A stretch of 64,000 nucleotides of DNA from Chitinophaga rhizophila (GCF_019492185.1 NZ_JAICCF010000001.1:930001-994000); one strand, 5' to 3'. Counted from the stretch's first letter, positions 1 through 8,568 are shown. A program made the numbers and translations. Notes: generated from the letters alone by a model not told the origin.

Positions 1-98
1 TGTACTTCCGGTCTAAGCGATGGCTTTTGTAGTTCGGGTAACGACTTGTTACAGGCGAACAGGAACAGGGCACATAATGCCCATAGCAGCGTTTTCAT
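1..98 (-). CDS. Lipoprotein, N-terminal part only
   Basis: The gene starts with an ATG at 98 and runs off the left edge of the window, so only 32 codons are visible. They encode a short hydrophobic signal sequence ending in L-F-A-C-N-K, a good signal peptidase II lipobox with Cys16. The mature protein would be anchored by lipid in the inner or outer membrane. The C-N-K start of the mature part is typical of Bacteroidota lipoproteins. Nothing of the functional domain is in the window, so no function can be given. Confidence 0.7.
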   Translation of the reverse strand, partial: MKTLLWALCALFLFACNKSLPELQKPSLRPEV

Positions 99-409
99 TT
101 GAGGGAAGTTTGATGAAGAAATAGATGGTCATTTTGAGAATAAGAATAACGTGGCTTATCCGGACTGAAAATAACTACCTACGGGCAACCTGCATAAAAG
201 TATGTGGAAAATATAGAAGAAATAGCGGGGATGGAAGCGCAATATATTTATAGCCAATTGTTTACAAACCAACTGCTATAGTGTAAATATGGACGGCCTG
301 AGCCGGGGACATACGGGGTACCCAGGGGATCTTAGGGCGACTATACAAGGTTTACAAACGAAATAACAAAGCCTTCAGGCGGTACCTGAAGGCTTTGTTT
401 TAAACTGAT
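99..409. other. Intergenic region, 311 bp
   Basis: No gene is seen here. It must hold the promoter of the minus-strand lipoprotein that begins at 98. The 10-mer GTTTACAAAC occurs twice, at 260-269 and 350-359; this may be chance or a regulator half-site. The right end holds the terminator of the SDR gene. Confidence 0.5.
366..398 (-). terminator. Rho-independent terminator of the SDR gene
   Basis: A perfect 14-bp inverted repeat (366-379 with 385-398, 5-nt loop) lies 11 bases past the stop codon of the minus-strand SDR gene. The minus-strand continuation is T-rich. Confidence 0.8.
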
Positions 410-1165
410 TTACAGACCATAGATGCCGCCTGATACAGTTACTTTTTCTCCTGTGATCCATGCTGATTCATCAGAGGCCATAAACACAGCAACTTTTGCA
501 ATATCATCCGGCTGACCTGTCCGACCCAGCGGAGTAGTTGCTACCAGTTTCGCTTCAAAGTCGCTACCTATGAACCCACCGCTGGTTGAACCTTCTGTTG
601 CAACGATACCTGGCAGAATAGAGTTGATACGGATATTCCTTCCGCTGAACTCCTTGGACAAAGCAATCGTAATAGCATCTAGCGCGGCTTTAGTAGCAGA
701 ATAAACCGCTCCTGTCGGTAAAGGTGTAGTACTGGCACCAGAACTGATGTTAATGATGTTGCCCCCCTTGTCACCAAACAGTTTCAATGCTCCCTGGATG
801 GCCAGTACAGATCCCAGCACATTGACGTTGAACTGGCGTTGGAAGGTCTCTTCTGATACCTGCTCAATCGCATCGTATTGGTAAATACCGGCGTTATTCA
901 CCAGTATGTCAAGTCCGCCGAAGGCGGTATTCGTCTCTTCAAAAAGCCTGGCTATATCCGCTGCTTTTGATACATCGCCCTGTACGGCAATTGCTGTACC
1001 TCCATTATCAGTTATTGCTTTAACAACAACGTCTGCTCCTTCCCTGCTGGAGGCATAGTTCACAACCACCTTTGCACCTGCTGCGGCAAAATGTTTTGCT
1101 ATAGCTGCGCCGATTCCCTTTGAAGCCCCTGTAACCACGGCTACCTTATTCTTAAGTTTACTCAT
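410..1165 (-). CDS. SDR family NAD(P)-dependent oxidoreductase
   Basis: A 251-residue classical short-chain dehydrogenase/reductase, the normal length for the family. It has the cofactor-binding T-G-A-S-K-G-I-G at residues 12-19, N-N-A-G at 90-93, and the catalytic tetrad Asn115, Ser142, Tyr155 and Lys159, spaced as in FabG. The N-Y-A-S-S after beta-strand 2, with no acidic residue, suggests NADPH rather than NADH. There is no signal peptide, so it is cytosolic. The substrate cannot be read from sequence; FabG-like sugar or ketone reductases are the closest type. It is divergent from an HxlR regulator across a 109-bp region rich in repeated half-sites. SDR/HxlR pairs of this kind are usually induced by electrophiles or quinones, but that is inference here. 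Confidence 0.9.
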   Translation of the reverse strand: MSKLKNKVAVVTGASKGIGAAIAKHFAAAGAKVVVNYASSREGADVVVKAITDNGGTAIAVQGDVSKAADIARLFEETNTAFGGLDILVNNAGIYQYDAIEQVSEETFQRQFNVNVLGSVLAIQGALKLFGDKGGNIINISSGASTTPLPTGAVYSATKAALDAITIALSKEFSGRNIRINSILPGIVATEGSTSGGFIGSDFEAKLVATTPLGRTGQPDDIAKVAVFMASDESAWITGEKVTVSGGIYGL

Positions 1166-1193
1166 TGTATCTTATTTTTTCTTGTTGAGAATT

Positions 1194-1269
1194 CAAAGTT
1201 AGAGAGGGGAAATATATTTTGGTAACTTTGTTTCCAAAAGTAACAGTAACCCAGAGGTAACAAAGTAAC
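1194..1269. promoter_or_regulatory. Divergent promoter/operator between SDR and HxlR genes
   Basis: Two TAnnTTTG boxes (Bacteroidota -7 consensus) are present: TAACTTTG on the minus strand at 1194-1201 facing the SDR gene, and TAACTTTG on the plus strand at 1223-1230 facing the HxlR gene. The pentamer GTAAC occurs five times, at 1222, 1240, 1246, 1257 and 1265. The segments 1221-1235 and 1256-1269 form an imperfect inverted repeat. This looks like an HxlR operator overlapping both promoters. Confidence 0.5.
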
Positions 1270-1274
1270 AAATC

Positions 1275-1646
1275 ATGGAGTGTCGGATTAAGGATTTCCA
1301 GAAGGAACACAAGAAAGAAATGAGAGCCGTCCAGGATTCAATGGACGTACTGAGCGGTAAATGGAAGATATCTATTCTTTCCTCCATCTGCTATTATAAC
1401 AAGCGCAGGTTTTCAGACATCCTGGAGGACATTGAAGGTATTTCTAACAAGATGCTGAGCAAAGAATTGAAGGAGCTGGAGCTGAATAAGCTGGTGAAGA
1501 GAAGCGTGCTGGATACACAGCCTGTCACCGTACAGTATGAGCTTACCAAACATGGTCTGACGTTAAAAACCATTATTGAACACCTGACGGAGTGGGGTAT
1601 TCAGCACCGTAAGGAGATTATTGGTAAGGCAGCTGGCGAACAGTAA
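1275..1646 (+). CDS. HxlR family transcriptional regulator
   Basis: A 123-residue winged-helix protein with the HxlR pattern: L-S-G-K-W-K-I-S-I-L at about residues 26-35, then R-F-S-D-I, G-I-S-N-K-M-L and L-K-E-L-E for the helix-turn-helix, followed by a wing and the closing L-T-E-W-G. HxlR proteins are small homodimeric repressors or activators, often sensing aldehydes, quinones or oxidants through a cysteine. One cysteine lies at position 3 and one in the C-Y-Y-N segment after the first helix. It is divergent from the SDR oxidoreductase, its most likely target, and the shared promoter region carries repeated GTAAC half-sites. The ligand is unknown. Confidence 0.9.
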   Translation: MECRIKDFQKEHKKEMRAVQDSMDVLSGKWKISILSSICYYNKRRFSDILEDIEGISNKMLSKELKELELNKLVKRSVLDTQPVTVQYELTKHGLTLKTIIEHLTEWGIQHRKEIIGKAAGEQ

Positions 1647-1688
1647 CGCAATTTCCGGCAGCGCATAACCATCATATGGGCAAATATA

Positions 1689-1798
1689 TGGGGCTGTCTC
1701 ATAAATAACTTTTACCCAAATTTATTCGGGTATCTGATGGAGAGACTTTCCGTATAAGAAATTCTCAGCGCCATCGAGTTAATTATGACACAGCCCCA
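1689..1798. mobile_element. MITE-like element with 20-bp terminal inverted repeats
   Basis: A 110-bp stretch between two convergent genes begins TGGGGCTGTCTCATAAATAA and ends with its inverted copy, matching at 18 of 20 positions. The end sequence resembles the G-G-C-T-G-T-C-T-C-A type ends of several DDE insertion sequences. No coding capacity and no clear target-site duplication are visible, so this could be an old solo copy. It might also act as a bidirectional terminator for the flanking genes. Confidence 0.45.
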
Positions 1799-1810
1799 CC
1801 TGTCCGCAAA

Positions 1811-3160
1811 TTAATACCTGAGTGACAACACTCGTAAGGCCACGGCCTTACCTGTCTCTGCACCTACTTCGCTATCAAAGTCATAGTGAATACCACCATA
1901 CACCCTTGATATGGATGCTTCGTCAATCATCTGCTGAAAGCTGTTGAATGAGCGGGGCGCAAATCCTTCCGGCACCTTTTGGTTGTCGGTGAATGTATAG
2001 CTGCTACCAAAGTTGCCGGCCAGTACATTACCTGCCGCTCCTGTGAAGCTGGCATGTCCGGAGGTATACGAAGGAAATGGCGGCGTCGCTATCAGCGAAC
2101 TCCATCCGGCATCAATATACTGCCTGATGTAGGTAACAGGGCGTAGCAGGTTATACCTGTACTTATACTTCCAGCAAACAATACCCGCGTCATTTACGCT
2201 GATTCCGACCTGTGCAAAGAGTTTTGCAGCCCCGATGAGGTCTAACCCTTCCTCAGTGATTAACTGCGCTGTAATAGCCAGTAAATGGCCAGGAGGCGTA
2301 AATGTACCACCACCATCTGCCCAGTATAGGGCAATTGTGTTTTCTTCCGGTGTCAGGGTGTTCACCGCTTCATAAACTTTATAGGCTGCCTTGTAGAACG
2401 AGGAAGCTGTATCCGTCGCAAATGGCGGATGCGGGATAGCGGCTGTCTCCGGGTAACGCGGTCTTACCATCAACCGGTTGTTACCCCAGTAAGGCAATAA
2501 TGCCCGCTGAAATGCGGGAGGTGTGGGCACCCAGAATGCCGGTCCTACCGGAGGCACATAATCGGTAGGGAAGCTGTTCAGATAACCGTCTTTACCACCG
2601 TCAGTGGCTGACCAGTTATAGATGGCTGCAGCCACCTGCCTGCCAAATTGGATTGAGCGGCTGATCTCTGCGGCATCACAACCATTGCCTGCTGCTGAAA
2701 GGTTGGTACTGTCAAGTGCCCTGATCAATGATAGATTGGCGGGACTGGCATTGGGATACAGCCTGATAGTAATGTCAGACAGGGCGCTGTTGGCTGCAAT
2801 AGCCCAGTTATACCGTCTGCCGCGCTCCGGGCGAGGCACATTGTATAAGGCATTGAGCTGTCCGCTGAGGGTATGACCGTTACGGTCTCCCCATACCACG
2901 GCTTCATGCAAGGCAATACCGGTGTAGGCCAATGCTCTTGCAGCTACCGGCGGTGTGAAGCCAGGCGTTTCTTTAATAAGTCTGAACTGTAACTGGTACC
3001 AGGATACAGGAATAGTCGCATCTGCATTACTACTGATTGAGGGGTCTGCAACTGCCAGTGCATTTTCAGGTCTGAGTGCCTGATCTTCCTTGTTACACGC
3101 AGCAATAACAAGCAACATACAAATGTAAATGCACCATGAACGTACATAGTGAATGGTCAT
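1811..3160 (-). CDS. Vanadium-dependent haloperoxidase / PAP2-fold lipoprotein
   Basis: A 449-residue exported lipoprotein (lipobox I-A-A-C, Cys22). The C-terminal half has the full vanadate/phosphate site of the PAP2/vanadium haloperoxidase superfamily: K333-x6-R340-P, P-S-Y-T-S-G-H at 363-369 (catalytic His369), and S-R-x3-G-x-H at 418-425 (Arg419, His425). The spacing matches fungal vanadium chloroperoxidase (K-x6-R; R-x5-H). Bacteroidota members are annotated either as vanadium haloperoxidases or as acid phosphatases, and the motif alone cannot decide. The protein would act in the periplasm or on the surface. It stands alone, convergent with the HxlR gene. Confidence 0.85.
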   Translation of the reverse strand: MTIHYVRSWCIYICMLLVIAACNKEDQALRPENALAVADPSISSNADATIPVSWYQLQFRLIKETPGFTPPVAARALAYTGIALHEAVVWGDRNGHTLSGQLNALYNVPRPERGRRYNWAIAANSALSDITIRLYPNASPANLSLIRALDSTNLSAAGNGCDAAEISRSIQFGRQVAAAIYNWSATDGGKDGYLNSFPTDYVPPVGPAFWVPTPPAFQRALLPYWGNNRLMVRPRYPETAAIPHPPFATDTASSFYKAAYKVYEAVNTLTPEENTIALYWADGGGTFTPPGHLLAITAQLITEEGLDLIGAAKLFAQVGISVNDAGIVCWKYKYRYNLLRPVTYIRQYIDAGWSSLIATPPFPSYTSGHASFTGAAGNVLAGNFGSSYTFTDNQKVPEGFAPRSFNSFQQMIDEASISRVYGGIHYDFDSEVGAETGKAVALRVLSLRY

Positions 3161-3182
3161 ATTTTTGGGGTTTTAAACAGAT

Positions 3183-3190
3183 CAAATTTA
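3183..3190 (-). promoter_or_regulatory. -7 promoter box for the haloperoxidase-fold gene
   Basis: The minus strand reads TAAATTTG, an exact match to the Bacteroidota TAnnTTTG box, 22 bases upstream of the ATG at 3160. No clear TTG -33 element is seen at the expected distance. Confidence 0.35.
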
Positions 3191-3394
3191 CAGAGGAATG
3201 GAGGTAACGGGACGGCAGTGAGTGCATATTAATATCAACAATTTCATTGCTGTACTATTGCTCCGGCAAACTAAATTCAGTATCTTGGGTTATTGTTTTT
3301 AACTGAGCGTATCAAGACGCTCCGATAGTCGAATGTTTAAGCAACTCCATCAACCACAACCCCTTTCTATCACCAAATACCCCATTCCGACATT

Positions 3395-4177
3395 ATGGAA
3401 TCACTCAAACTTATCAGGATTAACAGCCAGGGCCCATTGGTTACCTGCTGGCAATATTTTCTGATCGGACAACGACTTTTCGACGGACAAGCTGACGGCA
3501 CTTTTTGTCCCGAGGTACAACAAGCTACTATGGTATTCCAACGCAAACATCTGCTGCAGCCCGACGGCGTAGTGGGCAACAAAACATATGGCGTTGCCAT
3601 GCAGCTGGGTTTTGACGGCATCCTGGATGACAGGCAGGATAAATCAGGACCGGATTATCCTAAAAGGCCTGCGTTTAAACCCTTGGTCTCCAATGACGAA
3701 AGAGCTGCTGTATTTGGCAAGTTTGCGTATAAGTCACATCCTTTGCCAGACAACCCGGAGAACATCATGATTACAGATAACTGGGCAAGTTCAAATATAG
3801 CACTGGTGTCCATTCCGCAACTGGTTACCATTACAGGCTCTGACAGGGTAGCGTTCCATAAGAAAGCTGCCGGTCAGCTGATCAGACTATGGAAGGATTG
3901 GGAGGATGCCGGCCTGCTGCCACTCGTATTGACATGGGGAGGATCATTCGTACCAAGGTTTATCAGAGGCAGCAGATCAACGCTTAGCAATCATTCTTTC
4001 GGATCAGCCTTCGACATTAATGTAGCCTGGAACCCTTTGGGTGCACAACCTGCGTTAGTAGGTCAGAAAGGATCTGTCAGGGAGCTTGTGACGCTTGCCA
4101 ATGAAAACGGCTTCTATTGGGGAGGCCACTTCTCCAGGAAAGACGGCATGCACTTCGAGGTAGCGCAAATAAAATAG
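3395..4177 (+). CDS. Peptidoglycan-binding domain / M15 family peptidase
   Basis: A 260-residue two-domain protein. Residues of about 10-75 form a PG_binding_1-type domain (G-x-x-V-x-x-x-Q motif, D-G-V-V-G-N-K-T). The C-terminal domain is an M15-type zinc peptidase: N-H-S-F-G-S-A-F-D gives ligands His200 and Asp207, and G-M-H-F-E gives His253, with W-G-G-H-F before it. M15 enzymes (VanY, DacA-like, phage L-alanyl-D-glutamate endolysins) cleave peptide bonds in peptidoglycan stems. The N-terminus is not a signal peptide, which is more like an endolysin or an enzyme released by another route. It has its own terminator and is divergent from the haloperoxidase gene, with no phage genes nearby. 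Confidence 0.85.
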   Translation: MESLKLIRINSQGPLVTCWQYFLIGQRLFDGQADGTFCPEVQQATMVFQRKHLLQPDGVVGNKTYGVAMQLGFDGILDDRQDKSGPDYPKRPAFKPLVSNDERAAVFGKFAYKSHPLPDNPENIMITDNWASSNIALVSIPQLVTITGSDRVAFHKKAAGQLIRLWKDWEDAGLLPLVLTWGGSFVPRFIRGSRSTLSNHSFGSAFDINVAWNPLGAQPALVGQKGSVRELVTLANENGFYWGGHFSRKDGMHFEVAQIK

Positions 4178-4191
4178 TATGTCCCGCAAAG

Positions 4192-4222
4192 CGGCTGTCC
4201 AACAAACAAGGGCAGCCGTTTT
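4192..4222 (+). terminator. Terminator of the M15 peptidase gene
   Basis: A 9-bp stem (4192-4200 with 4210-4218, one G-T pair) is followed by TTTT, 15 bases past the stop codon at 4177. Confidence 0.75.
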
Positions 4223-4437
4223 ACTATCTGCAACTTCCTATACCATATACCTGTATTGTTTGATTACCACCTACTTAAATTTGTCCCTAAATGAGGGTAA
4301 AGATGTCCGTAAATGATGCGGCAGTGTTCTTACTGCTGACGAACTTACATATGAAAACTAACTAACACCCCACGAACCCTCAACTCCGAAAGATGAACAT
4401 GTTTTTAAAAAAGACACTCATTTAATCATTAAGCGCT

Positions 4438-5199
4438 ATGCATATGGAATATAAGAGACTTGCCGACATCAAGCGTTTACAATTCATCATACATACACTT
4501 AAACAACATTTGCCTGAAGGTGCTACTGTACTGGACGTAGGCTGCGGTAACGGCATTATTGCCCGCGGACTGGGAAAAGAAGGATTTAATGTGTATGGTA
4601 TAGATGTAAGTCAGAAAGCAATTGAGAAAGCGCGTGCGCTAACTCATATACCCAATGTCAGCTTTGACGTAGTGAGTGCAGAACAACTTGTTGCTGACGG
4701 CAAACGTTATCACGCGGTGATATGCAGTGAAGTACTGGAACATCTCAATCATCCGGAAAAGCTGCTTGAAGTATTATACAAGTCATTAACAGATAAAGGT
4801 GTATTGATCGTTACTGTACCTAACGGTATGGGACCCAGGGAAGTATTGGTGACTAAACCCATCATTGCGCTGCAGCGGAAAGATAACTGGGTATGGAAAT
4901 GCATCCTGCAAACAAAACAGCTGCTCGGCTATAAAGGTACTACTGTTCAATCAGATGCAGATGATTTAACACATGTACAGTTTTTCAGCAAGCATTCACT
5001 TGAGACGCTTGCCGTAAGAACACGCTTCAGAATCGTGCGTTTCGGCAAAACAAACTTTATTGATGATGTTTTCCCATTTTCTTTTTTCACAAAAAAAATA
5101 AGCGTCTTACAAAAATGGGACGCTGCAATTGCGGAAGTACTTCCATATCAACTGACTGGAAGTTTTGTAACAGTGTGGGAGAAAAAACTGCATGTATGA
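4438..5199 (+). CDS. Class I SAM-dependent methyltransferase
   Basis: A 253-residue cytosolic methyltransferase of the UbiG/UbiE type. Motif I is D-V-G-C-G-N-G at residues 33-39, the acidic end of strand 2 is Y-G-I-D-V-S at about 53-58, and the post-II segment C-S-E-V-L-E-H-L at 97-104 is typical of the Methyltransf_11/23 families. The C-terminal third (aromatic, with H-V-Q-F-F-S) probably covers the acceptor site. The substrate is unknown; such enzymes act on quinone precursors, glycans or small acids. A second in-frame ATG lies two codons downstream and could be the start. It has no operon partner. Confidence 0.85.
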   Translation: MHMEYKRLADIKRLQFIIHTLKQHLPEGATVLDVGCGNGIIARGLGKEGFNVYGIDVSQKAIEKARALTHIPNVSFDVVSAEQLVADGKRYHAVICSEVLEHLNHPEKLLEVLYKSLTDKGVLIVTVPNGMGPREVLVTKPIIALQRKDNWVWKCILQTKQLLGYKGTTVQSDADDLTHVQFFSKHSLETLAVRTRFRIVRFGKTNFIDDVFPFSFFTKKISVLQKWDAAIAEVLPYQLTGSFVTVWEKKLHV

Positions 5200-5269
5200 T
5201 TGCATGATGAAATAGCAGAAAAATGAGGTCAGACAAGGTCAGTTGACGCACATTGTCATGGTTTTTATG

Positions 5270-5277
5270 TAAGTTTG
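5270..5277 (+). promoter_or_regulatory. -7 promoter box for the SprB-repeat surface protein
   Basis: TAAGTTTG, an exact TAnnTTTG match, lies 26 bases upstream of the ATG at 5304. TTG triplets at 5243 and 5253 are at imperfect spacing. Confidence 0.4.
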
Positions 5278-5303
5278 TATTACCTATAGCCGTAATATAA
5301 TCT

Positions 5304-6911
5304 ATGAAAACCTTCAGTGTACAAGTCAACATACTGAAAACCATCCTCGTATCTTTATTGATCATGCTATCAAAAACAGCCGGGTCACAATCGATGCCGA
5401 TCTATCTTCAGAATCCCTCATTTGAAGGCCAACCTACAATGAATGGGATACCCGCGCCGTGGTATCAACGGTCTGTCAATCTGATAGCTTATACGCTGCC
5501 ACTTGGCTCGTCTAACGAGATTGCTCCATCGGATGGAAAGACATATGCTGCACTGCTGGCTGCGTCTGAAAACAACACATCTGCAGGTCATGCTGTATGG
5601 ACATCGATCGGACAACAGTTATCCAAACCAATAGAGGCAGGCAAAGCTTATCTTATTCATTTTGACATGGCCTTAATGCCTGAAGATGATAAGAGCGACA
5701 AGACAGCCGCTACTACAACGGCCCTGGCTATACGCGGTGCAGATACAGAGAATGATCTTGGTGAACGTATCTGGTATTCCGGTGTGCTTTATGAGCGTAA
5801 CTGGAAGCGTTTTACTGCTGTATTAAAGCCTAAAAAGACGTACGCACATCTGCGGTTTGAACCCTATGTAACAGACTATGACGATACCTGTTATGTAGTA
5901 ACATTCCTCGATAATATATCTATGATTGAAGAGACGCTCAACTTTGATGTGAGCGCAGAGCATACCTGCTTCGGACAAAATGCCGGAAAGGTTGCCGTGA
6001 CCATGAACACGCTGGACAAAGACAATTATACCTTCCGCTGGGAACCGGGTGGTTACACCACACAACAGGTGTCTCAGTTACCCGCCGGCACCTATACTGT
6101 TACTGTTACCAATACCACCAAAGGCAATTCCAGGGCAGAGAGTATAGAAGTCAGGCAATGGGAGTTAAAAATGGCCCCTATTGTAACAGGTATCAGTTGT
6201 AATGGCGAATCTGATGCGGCTATAGATATCAATGCAAGCGGCGGCAGGTTGCCATATACTTATTCGATAGTCAATTATTCTCCTGAACAGGACTCAGCGA
6301 TATTCAGTAACCTGCGTGCAAACTACTATACTTTACGTGTCACGGATAGTATGGGGTGCTATAAGATGGAAGGTATCAACATCGGTAATCCGCTGGTGTT
6401 GCATGCAAAAGATGTGGAGACAAAACCACTCTCCTGCAGCAGTGTAAAAGATGGCCAAATTATTATCACACCTGCCGGTGGTACCGCTCCTTATCAATAC
6501 AGTATATCAGATACTGCTTCTCAGTCAGAGAATCGTTTCAGACGTCTTGACGCGGGCACTTATCATTACAAAATTGTTGATGATCATAAATGTTCTGTAG
6601 AAGGGAATGTAACGGTGGAACGCGGTATGAATGACTGTGCTATATATATGCCTTCTGCATTCAGTCCGAACGGAGATGGTATGAATGATCTGTTCAAGGC
6701 GCGTGTGCAGGATGATGTAACAGATTTCCGCATGATGATCTTTGGCAGATGGGGACAGCTGGTATATGAAACGACTGATCCTGAAGCCGGATGGAATGGC
6801 CGGACGAAAGGAACGGAGCTACCATCGGGTACTTATGTATGGAAGATAACGTATACTGACAGTAAGAAACAACTCATGCAACAGCAGGGTACGGTCACGA
6901 TGTTCAGATAA
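5304..6911 (+). CDS. SprB-repeat surface protein with type IX secretion (CHU_C) domain
   Basis: A 535-residue secreted protein. A Sec signal peptide covers about residues 1-28. A jelly-roll-like domain (N-P-S-F-E-G and D-M-A-L segments) fills roughly 30-215. Two or three SprB-type repeats follow (for example S-C-N-G-E-S-D-A-A-I and A-S-G-G-R-L-P-Y-T-Y-S-I, about 290-440). The last 90 residues are the gliding-motility C-terminal domain (P-S-A-F-S-P-N-G-D-G-M-N-D, then F-G-R-W-G-Q-L-V-Y and W-N-G-R), a type B sorting signal for the type IX secretion system. The protein should be attached to or released from the cell surface, perhaps as an adhesin. It is monocistronic, with its own promoter box and terminator. 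Confidence 0.9.
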   Translation: MKTFSVQVNILKTILVSLLIMLSKTAGSQSMPIYLQNPSFEGQPTMNGIPAPWYQRSVNLIAYTLPLGSSNEIAPSDGKTYAALLAASENNTSAGHAVWTSIGQQLSKPIEAGKAYLIHFDMALMPEDDKSDKTAATTTALAIRGADTENDLGERIWYSGVLYERNWKRFTAVLKPKKTYAHLRFEPYVTDYDDTCYVVTFLDNISMIEETLNFDVSAEHTCFGQNAGKVAVTMNTLDKDNYTFRWEPGGYTTQQVSQLPAGTYTVTVTNTTKGNSRAESIEVRQWELKMAPIVTGISCNGESDAAIDINASGGRLPYTYSIVNYSPEQDSAIFSNLRANYYTLRVTDSMGCYKMEGINIGNPLVLHAKDVETKPLSCSSVKDGQIIITPAGGTAPYQYSISDTASQSENRFRRLDAGTYHYKIVDDHKCSVEGNVTVERGMNDCAIYMPSAFSPNGDGMNDLFKARVQDDVTDFRMMIFGRWGQLVYETTDPEAGWNGRTKGTELPSGTYVWKITYTDSKKQLMQQQGTVTMFR

Positions 6912-6936
6912 AATATTTTCGACACATATTCTTAAT

Positions 6937-6964
6937 AGGCCTTCACTTCAACGAAGGCCTTTTT
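6937..6964 (+). terminator. Terminator of the SprB-repeat gene
   Basis: An 8-bp perfect stem (AGGCCTTC at 6937-6944 with GAAGGCCT at 6953-6960) is followed by TTTT. Confidence 0.85.
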
Positions 6965-7039
6965 ATATTTAATTATCCCCAATTCATCAGGATTGCAGTT
7001 AAATGATGTAACTTAATCAGCGTTAATCATTTAACCTGT

Positions 7040-7717
7040 ATGCAACTGGTAGTATTCGCGGCGCTCCACTTTGAGCTGGAAGCCTGTCAACTTGAGGAGA
7101 ACACACAATCCACGGCCCCTTTACAATTATTACTTGAGCTTATAAGGAATAAACAGGTGGCTGTAGTACCTGCAACTAGATATGAGAAAACAGAGGTAGA
7201 TACTTCACCTGTTACTATCAGCCCGTCCATGATGCGGTATCTTGACCATGTAACGGAACCACTGCAAGGCGGGCTGGTACCCGGTTATGCATTGCAGCGT
7301 GTAAGCGTTGAATTACTAACGGAATACCAGGAAAAGCAGGTGTCTGCTTTAAGCGCAGAGACAGCCCTGGATACGACCATGATGCTGATCAGGAATGAAG
7401 TGATGTTATACCCCAATATACATGTGCATAGCCTCCGCTCACTTGCCAGGAAACACTTCATCAATGAGAAGTCTCTCAGCAGGGCATTCTTAAAAACATT
7501 CGGCGTCAAGATCAGTGACTTTGTACTGGAACAGGTGATGGAACGCGCCAGATACCTGCTGGAGAATACAGATATGCTGGTAGCAGATATTGCCGAGGAA
7601 CTGGGATATAGTAACGACTACAATTTCTCCCGTACATTTAAGAACATGTATGGTGAGTATCCTGCTTCCTTTCGCAGGAAAACAGTGACCCCTCAGCAGG
7701 ATGTAGACGGACAGTAA
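7040..7717 (+). CDS. AraC family transcriptional regulator
   Basis: A 225-residue protein whose C-terminal 100 residues are an AraC double helix-turn-helix. The first HTH is near S-L-A-R-K-H-F-I-N-E-K-S-L-S-R-A-F and the second near V-A-D-I-A-E-E-L-G-Y-S-N-D-Y-N-F-S-R-T-F-K, ending in the usual G-E-Y-P-A-S-F-R. The first 110 residues are a short sensor region that I do not recognise; it may be a reduced form of a GlxA-type domain. It is convergent with, and 13 bp from, a lipoprotein gene, so the target is not obvious from context. Confidence 0.85.
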   Translation: MQLVVFAALHFELEACQLEENTQSTAPLQLLLELIRNKQVAVVPATRYEKTEVDTSPVTISPSMMRYLDHVTEPLQGGLVPGYALQRVSVELLTEYQEKQVSALSAETALDTTMMLIRNEVMLYPNIHVHSLRSLARKHFINEKSLSRAFLKTFGVKISDFVLEQVMERARYLLENTDMLVADIAEELGYSNDYNFSRTFKNMYGEYPASFRRKTVTPQQDVDGQ

Positions 7718-7730
7718 GTCCGGCAGATAT

Positions 7731-8288
7731 TTATAAACTGAACTCTTTGTAAAACGCTTCTCCGGTAACAGGGTTATACCACAGATATTGCCAGAAGCCA
7801 TCTTCATCACCGGCCTGGTAAGGAACCAGCCTTTCCATAGCGCCGGACTTCCACCATGCCGGTCCGCCATTCATCAGTATACGGGCAGCGCCGGTATCTG
7901 CACTTAACTTCATACCATTCCTGCGTACAATATTGCTGATCGTCTGCTTATCGCACGTAAAAGCAATGAGCACTTCATAATCTGCACCCATAAAGTCTGT
8001 ATAGGTATACAGCCCCCTGACATCTGGTGTGGCATCTACTTCCAGGTGTTCCCTGAAACGCTTTTTGTTATCATCTGTATCCGGCGTTGTGCTATGGTAC
8101 GTAGGAAATACTTCCTCCATGTGCGCCATTGCTACCTGTTGTGTGTGGCTGATCTCTGTTGCGGTAATGGTTGCAGTCCGCTCTGACCAAACCTGCTGTC
8201 TATCTTTCATCCTTCCGCAGGAAAGGACATTTACCGATAAGGAAAGCAGTGTAAGCGTCAATATTAAATGGCCTGTATGCGTTTTCAT
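7731..8288 (-). CDS. Lipoprotein of unknown function
   Basis: A 185-residue protein with a signal sequence and lipobox V-L-S-C (Cys24). The mature part is mixed alpha/beta and ends in an aromatic segment (W-Q-Y-L-W-Y-N-P-V-T-G-E-A-F). The G-A-D-Y-E-V-L-I-A-F-T-C-D segment recalls small cystatin- or PepSY-like folds, but this is only an impression. I do not recognise the family. It is convergent with the AraC regulator and has no operon partner. Confidence 0.65.
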   Translation of the reverse strand: MKTHTGHLILTLTLLSLSVNVLSCGRMKDRQQVWSERTATITATEISHTQQVAMAHMEEVFPTYHSTTPDTDDNKKRFREHLEVDATPDVRGLYTYTDFMGADYEVLIAFTCDKQTISNIVRRNGMKLSADTGAARILMNGGPAWWKSGAMERLVPYQAGDEDGFWQYLWYNPVTGEAFYKEFSL

Positions 8289-8522
8289 ATATAGTTATAA
8301 AAGGGATATACAAAATTCATTGTTACCAACGCAGCCTATCTGCGTGATTAAGACCGGTTCCTGGTTTCCCGATAATGGATACAGGTAATCACTTCCTGTT
8401 CAAATATACATATGAAAATCTGAAATATCTCAGGTAATCCAGGGAATGTTTCCACTTGCAAAGGATGTGTATTAACACGAAGATTATCAGTCCATTAAGC
8501 ATTAAATATCCACACTTGGCCT

Positions 8523-8530
8523 TATATTTG
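8523..8530 (+). promoter_or_regulatory. -7 promoter box for the small His-rich lipoprotein
   Basis: TATATTTG matches the TAnnTTTG box exactly and lies 38 bases upstream of the ATG at 8569. Confidence 0.35.
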
Positions 8531-8568
8531 CCTTTTGTTACCAATAGGAAGCTTAAATCACAATTGTC

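Noticed and set aside
4393..4425. Mini-frame M-N-M-F-L-K-K-T-L-I
   Set aside because: Ten codons resemble the start of a SusC-type signal peptide, but a stop follows at once and nothing downstream continues it; it could be a fossil but is too short to support.
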